Below, piece by piece: positions 7,706-10,799 of a stretch of DNA of 10,799 nt (position 1 is its first letter; the number at the start of each line of letters is the position of its first letter). The stretch lies in contig JAFAAX010000145.1 in the NCBI GenBank assembly GCA_023426345.1, positions 1-10,799 of the forward strand. The letters are read 5' to 3'. The notes below the pieces were generated by a model. It searched no databases. It was given only the letters and a program-made list of their open reading frames with translations, and was not told the DNA's origin. The stretch is from Actinomycetes bacterium (GTDB lineage Bacteria > Actinomycetota > Actinomycetes > Actinomycetales > Actinomycetaceae). The translations under genes were made by a program, and so were the position numbers.

Positions 7706-7822
7706 GAGGTGTCGAGAAGTCGCGACGCGTGAGCACACTGAGCCATGTGTGGTCGACGGCCGGACACGGGACCCAACCGGGCGAAGACCCTGTCGCGACC
7801 TGAGGAACGCACCGCCGCCTCA

Positions 7823-7838
7823 CCTACGGTACCGTAGG
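7823..7838. promoter_or_regulatory. 16-bp perfect palindrome, likely operator of the acyl-CoA ligase gene
   Basis: CCTACGGTACCGTAGG is fully self-complementary and ends 67 nt before the acyl-CoA ligase ATG. Its size and symmetry are typical of a dimeric repressor site. TetR-family regulators of lipid genes often bind such sites in Actinobacteria, but the regulator is inferred and none is encoded in this window. TACCGT or TAGGGT inside it could double as a -10 hexamer; no convincing -35 was found. Confidence 0.6.
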
Positions 7839-7848
7839 GTCCTGAAGC

Positions 7849-7862
7849 GGTCGTTCACGACC
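7849..7862. repeat. Second inverted repeat before the acyl-CoA ligase gene
   Basis: GGTCGT-TC-ACGACC is a perfect 6-bp inverted repeat with a 2-nt centre, 10 nt beyond the 16-bp palindrome and 43 nt before the ATG. It may be a second operator or a leader hairpin. It is short enough to be chance. Confidence 0.3.
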
Positions 7863-7905
7863 CGAACGGCCCGCTACGCGCGAATCATCACCCTCTGGAG
7901 GCCTG

Positions 7906-9759
7906 ATGTCTCTCACCGACGAACTCCGCAGGGAGTACGCGCCTGGTGTCCCGTTCGTCATCAACGTGACGGATCAACGCGTCCCCGATCTGCTGGAGGA
8001 CTCGGCGCGACGACATCCGGACCGCGTCGCCCTCGACTTCTTCTCCCGGACGACGACCTACCGGGAGCTCCTCGAGGCGGCCCGCCGCGGAGCCGGCGTG
8101 CTGGCGCGCGCGGGCGTCCGGCCCGGGGACCGCGTGGCGCTGGTGATGCCGAACTGCCCGCAGCACGTCATCGCCGTGTTCGCGACGATGATGCTGGGGG
8201 CCATCGCCGTCGAGCACAATCCCCTGGCCCCCTCCGCCGAGCTGCGCGCCGAGTTCGACCGCCATGGCGCGCGCGTCGTCGTGGCGTGGGAGAACGCGGT
8301 GTCGACGCTCGACTTCCTCGGACCGGAGGTGCGGATCTTCGGCGTGTCCCTGGCCGCGGCGCTCCCCTTGGCTTCCCGGACCCTGCTCCGCCTGCCCCTC
8401 AAGGCGGCCCGCGCCCGGCGCGCCGAGCTGTCCGCCCCCACTCCGGACCGCGTGCAGTCGTGGGACCGCGAGATCGCGCGCTCGCCCCAGTGGCAGGGAT
8501 CGTGCCCCTCCCGCGCCGACGACGTGGCGTTGCTCATCCACACGGGCGGCACGACGGGCGTCCCGAAGGCCGCGGCCCTCAGCCACCGCAACCTCTGCGC
8601 GAACGTTGCGCAGGACATCGCCTGGGTGCCGGAGCTCCACGAGGCCGCCGAGGTCTTCGACTGCGTCCTCCCCCTGTTCCACGCCTTCGGGTTCGGCGTC
8701 TCGATGCTGGCCGGCATCCGGTTGGCCGCCACCCTCGCGCTGTTCCCCAAGTTCGACGTCGCGATGGTCCTCACCTCCCAGAAGCGGCTGCCCTGCACCT
8801 TCTTCGTCGGCGTGCCCCCGATGTTCGAGCGCCTCCTTCAAGGCGCCCGCGAGCTGGGATCCGATCTCACCTCGATGCGTTTCTCCCTGTCCGGCGCCAT
8901 GGCCCTGGATCGCGAGCTGGCCGCGAAGTGGGAGGGGGCCACGGGCGGCCTCATCATCGAGGGATTCGGGATGACCGAGGGCTCCCCCGTCCTCATCGGC
9001 AATCCCCTGTCCCCGCTGCGCCGCCCGGGGGCCCTGGGCCTGCCCTTCCCGTCCACCGAGATCCGGCTGGTCGACCCCGAGAATCCCGACCGCGACGTGG
9101 CGCCCGGCGAGATCGGCGAGATCCTCGCGCGCGGCCCCCAGGTCTTCTCCGGCTACTGGGAGGCGCCCGCGGAGACCGCCGAGGCGCTGCACGACGGCTG
9201 GCTCCACACCGGCGATCTCGCGCACGTCGATGACGGCTTCCTGGTGATGGCCGACCGCCGCAAGGAGATGATCAACGCCCAGGGCTTCAACGTCTACCCC
9301 AGCCAGGTCGAGGACGCCGTCCGGTCGATGCCGGGCGTCCACGACATCGCCGTGGTCGGCGTGCCCGCGGGCGCCCGGGGCGAGAGCGTCGTGGCCGCCA
9401 TCGTCCTGGAGGCCGGCGCCTCGGTCACGCTGGAGGACATCCGCGAGTGGGCCGGCCGCACCCTGGCCCACTACGCACTGCCCCGCCAACTCGTCGTCGT
9501 CAACGAGCTCCCGCGCAGCCAGATCGGCAAGGTGATGCGCCGCCGCGTCCGCGAGGAGATCCTCGGCGTCCAGGGGCGCGTCGCCGACCTGGCCGAGCAG
9601 GCCCAGACCGCGGTGAGCACCGCGGCGGCCGAGGCCGCCGAGCGTCTCCAGACCCTCCGCGAGGAGTGGGAGGACCGTTCGGGGGACGCCCACGCGGAGC
9701 CCTCCGGCGAGGGCGACGGTGCCGGCGACGCGCCCGCGGAGGACGCGCCCCAGGGCTGA
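7906..9759 (+). CDS. fadD: Long-chain fatty-acid--CoA ligase (AMP-binding, FadD-type)
   Basis: The enzyme activates fatty acids with ATP and coenzyme A through an acyl-AMP intermediate, for degradation or for lipid building. ATG 7906 has GGAGG 4 nt before it. The 617-residue protein carries the full motif set: phosphate-binding loop HTGGTTGVPK (212-221), GFGMTEGSP (353-361), TGD (435-437) with adenylate-binding Asp437, hinge-side RRKEMI (451-456), GFNVYPSQVE (460-469), and catalytic Lys542 in SQIGKVMRR. An inserted hydrophobic/basic stretch (about 145-175) is common in actinobacterial long-chain enzymes and may aid membrane contact. Residues about 556-617 are an extra tail: an Ala/Glu-rich helix, then an acidic disordered end. 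The gene stands alone, with palindromes upstream, and meets nrdR tail to tail with 2 bp between stops. Chain-length preference cannot be read from sequence. Confidence 0.92.
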   Translation: MSLTDELRREYAPGVPFVINVTDQRVPDLLEDSARRHPDRVALDFFSRTTTYRELLEAARRGAGVLARAGVRPGDRVALVMPNCPQHVIAVFATMMLGAIAVEHNPLAPSAELRAEFDRHGARVVVAWENAVSTLDFLGPEVRIFGVSLAAALPLASRTLLRLPLKAARARRAELSAPTPDRVQSWDREIARSPQWQGSCPSRADDVALLIHTGGTTGVPKAAALSHRNLCANVAQDIAWVPELHEAAEVFDCVLPLFHAFGFGVSMLAGIRLAATLALFPKFDVAMVLTSQKRLPCTFFVGVPPMFERLLQGARELGSDLTSMRFSLSGAMALDRELAAKWEGATGGLIIEGFGMTEGSPVLIGNPLSPLRRPGALGLPFPSTEIRLVDPENPDRDVAPGEIGEILARGPQVFSGYWEAPAETAEALHDGWLHTGDLAHVDDGFLVMADRRKEMINAQGFNVYPSQVEDAVRSMPGVHDIAVVGVPAGARGESVVAAIVLEAGASVTLEDIREWAGRTLAHYALPRQLVVVNELPRSQIGKVMRRRVREEILGVQGRVADLAEQAQTAVSTAAAEAAERLQTLREEWEDRSGDAHAEPSGEGDGAGDAPAEDAPQG

Positions 9760-9761
9760 GC

Positions 9762-10358
9762 TCACCCGTCGAGGAGGGTGGGCTCCTCCGGCGTGGCGGC
9801 CGCCTTCCGCGGACGTCGACGAGGGCGGCCCTGCGCCGCTGGAGCGGCCTCCTCCTGCGCGGGGGCGGCCGCGGGCTCGACGGGCGCGGGCTCCTCGTCC
9901 CCAGGCTCCACGGCGGGCCGCTCACGGAGTTCCGCGATGGCGGACTCGAAGTCGTCGAGTGTCTTGAAGCCGCGGTAGACGGAGGCGAAACGCAGGTAGG
10001 CGATCTGGTCGAGGTCCGCGAGGTACGGGAGGATCGCCTTGCCGACCTCGGCGGAGGACACATTCGAGGCGCCAGTGGCGCGCAGGCGCTCCTCGACCTG
10101 CTGGGCGAGCCGGGCCAGGTCGGACTCCTCGACGGGACGACCCTGACAGGCCCGGCGCAGGCCCGCGACGATCTTGTCGCGGGAGAAGGACTCGATGACG
10201 CCCGACCGCTTCGTCACCTGGAACTGCGAGGTCTCCAGCGTCGTGAACCGCCGCTTGCAGGCCGTGCACTCGCGTCGCCGGCGGATGGAGGCGCCGTCAT
10301 CCGCGATCCGGGTGTCGACGACACGCGAATCCGGGTTGTGGCAGAACGGGCAGTGCAC
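9762..10358 (-). CDS. nrdR: Transcriptional repressor NrdR with C-terminal extension
   Basis: NrdR represses ribonucleotide reductase genes according to ATP/dATP levels. GTG 10358 is chosen because GGAGG lies 6 nt before it and the protein then begins at the family's invariant HCPFC. The zinc ribbon has Cys3, Cys6, Cys31 and Cys34 with the basic stretch IRRRRE (25-30). The ATP-cone spans about 46-136 and includes the conserved KRSGVIESFSRDKI (50-63) and LRFASVYRGF (122-131). Typical NrdR is about 150-160 residues; this one has 198. Residues 147-198 form an extra Pro/Ala/Glu tail with a basic patch (GRPRRRPRK, 177-185) and an acidic end. No nrd structural genes or obvious NrdR boxes are in the window. 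Placement downstream of a LysM gene matches the lexA region of mycobacteria and corynebacteria. Confidence 0.96.
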   Translation of the reverse strand: MHCPFCHNPDSRVVDTRIADDGASIRRRRECTACKRRFTTLETSQFQVTKRSGVIESFSRDKIVAGLRRACQGRPVEESDLARLAQQVEERLRATGASNVSSAEVGKAILPYLADLDQIAYLRFASVYRGFKTLDDFESAIAELRERPAVEPGDEEPAPVEPAAAPAQEEAAPAAQGRPRRRPRKAAATPEEPTLLDG

Positions 10359-10375
10359 GGGGGACCTCCAGGGGT

Positions 10376-10393
10376 GTACCGCGTCCACGGTAC
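10376..10393. repeat. Inverted repeat overlapping the nrdR -10 region
   Basis: GTACCG (10376-10381) and CGGTAC (10388-10393) are exact reverse complements with a 6-nt spacer. The right arm overlaps the proposed nrdR -10 and the left arm lies near the expected transcript start, the usual place for a repressor site. It does not resemble the AT-rich NrdR box. Confidence 0.35.
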
Positions 10394-10416
10394 GTGCCGC
10401 CCATTCTCCCATGCAA
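10387..10416 (-). promoter_or_regulatory. Candidate nrdR promoter
   Basis: On the minus strand TTGCAT (10416-10411) and TACCGT (10392-10387) are separated by 18 nt. Transcription from here would leave a leader of roughly 20 nt holding the GGAGG ribosome site. The hexamers are fair, not strong, matches, so nrdR may also be read through from the LysM gene 91 nt upstream. Confidence 0.45.
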
Positions 10417-10419
10417 CAT

Positions 10420-10434
10420 TGGCCACAGTGGCCA
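10420..10434. repeat. 15-bp palindrome upstream of the nrdR promoter
   Basis: TGGCCAC-A-GTGGCCA is a perfect 7-bp inverted repeat around one central base. It sits just upstream of the proposed nrdR -35 and 15 nt after the LysM gene stop. It could be an activator or repressor site. As a hairpin it lacks a following U run on either strand, so it is a poor terminator. Confidence 0.4.
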
Positions 10435-10449
10435 CGCGACCTCCGGGGT

Positions 10450-10799
10450 TCACTCCGCCGGGAGCGTGACCTCCTGACCGGGGAGCAGACCGCCGCCGAG
10501 GTCGTTGAGGCGCTCGATATCGGAGACGACCTGATCGAGCGGGCGGTCGGACCCCAGGGACTGCGCGAGTCCCCAGACCGATTCCCCGGCCGCGACCGAA
10601 TGCGTGAACGTCGGACCCGAATAGGGATCGGGCCGGGCTGCGATGCCGGCGCCGGCGGCGATCCCCGTCGCGACGACGACAGCCGCCACCCCACCGACGA
10701 GGCGGAGCGGGGCGGGCCGCCGCGCCGAGACAGCCCGCGCCGATCCGGCCGCCTCGGATGCGGCGCGCAGGGGACGCCGCTGCGCGGCCGGGTCCTCCC
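10450..10799 (-). CDS. Membrane-anchored LysM protein, 5' end outside window; probable SOS division inhibitor (ChiZ/DivS/YneA-like)
   Basis: The leftward frame is open from the window edge to the stop at 10450 and shows 115 residues. An Arg/Ala-rich cytoplasmic part is followed by one hydrophobic segment (about residues 31-54 of the visible part). A short linker and a single LysM domain come next (THSVAAGESVWGLAQSLG, then LNDLGGGLLPGQEVTLP), which binds peptidoglycan outside the membrane. GTG 10689 could start a 79-residue form, but that would cut into the membrane segment, so a start beyond the window is preferred. In Mycobacterium, Rv2719c (ChiZ) lies between lexA and nrdR and is LexA-regulated; DivS of Corynebacterium and YneA of Bacillus have the same build and halt division after DNA damage. 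The function here rests on architecture and synteny. A LexA box and divergent lexA should lie just to the right. Confidence 0.72.
   Translation of the reverse strand, partial: EDPAAQRRPLRAASEAAGSARAVSARRPAPLRLVGGVAAVVVATGIAAGAGIAARPDPYSGPTFTHSVAAGESVWGLAQSLGSDRPLDQVVSDIERLNDLGGGLLPGQEVTLPAE

Noticed and set aside
5757..9233. Very long plus-strand open frame (1158 codons)
   Set aside because: It runs antisense to the HNH gene and out of frame through the acyl-CoA ligase gene, crosses the LexA box and intergenic region, and has shadow-like composition.
7888..9765. Minus-strand open frame opposite the acyl-CoA ligase gene
   Set aside because: It mirrors a gene with a complete AMP-binding motif set and has no recognisable motif or ribosome site.
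10359..10694. NrdR extended to ATG 10694
   Set aside because: It would overlap the LysM gene out of frame and put over 100 residues before the invariant zinc ribbon start.
1..10799. tRNA, rRNA, CRISPR array, insertion sequence or prophage genes
   Set aside because: No cloverleaf, repeat array, transposase or terminal inverted repeats were found. The HNH family is sometimes linked to mobile DNA, but nothing else here supports that.

Overview
The window is high-GC DNA with codon third positions rich in G and C, strong GGAGG-type ribosome binding sites, GTG starts and a mycobacterial-type LexA box. This points to an actinobacterium (Actinomycetota). I cannot fix the genus from sequence alone; an Actinomyces-like organism is only a guess.

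Layout. On the left, a leftward pair encodes a PAC2-family protein and the N-terminal half of an MFS transporter that runs off the window edge. Divergent to it, a rightward pair encodes a HelD/HelR-type RNA polymerase-recycling ATPase and, 4 bp later, a short-form D-3-phosphoglycerate dehydrogenase (SerA). A leftward DNA-damage module follows: a DUF222/HNH endonuclease gene whose promoter spacer is filled by a perfect LexA box, then a frameshifted reading frame with a BRCT-like end. Next is a rightward long-chain acyl-CoA ligase gene with two palindromes in its upstream region. Its stop codon lies 2 bp from the stop of leftward nrdR. At the right edge is the 3' part of a membrane-anchored LysM protein gene just upstream of nrdR, the arrangement known for the lexA-linked division inhibitors (ChiZ/DivS/YneA type).

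How it fits together. Most genes are housekeeping or stress genes: transcription recycling with possible rifamycin tolerance, serine synthesis, lipid activation and control of ribonucleotide reductase. Two parts belong to the SOS response: the HNH gene directly, by its LexA box, and the LysM gene by synteny, with lexA expected just beyond the right end. No tRNA, rRNA, CRISPR array, insertion sequence or convincing intrinsic terminator was seen. The items most worth following are the SOS promoter of the HNH gene, the broken BRCT-like gene behind it, and the 16-bp palindrome in front of the acyl-CoA ligase gene.
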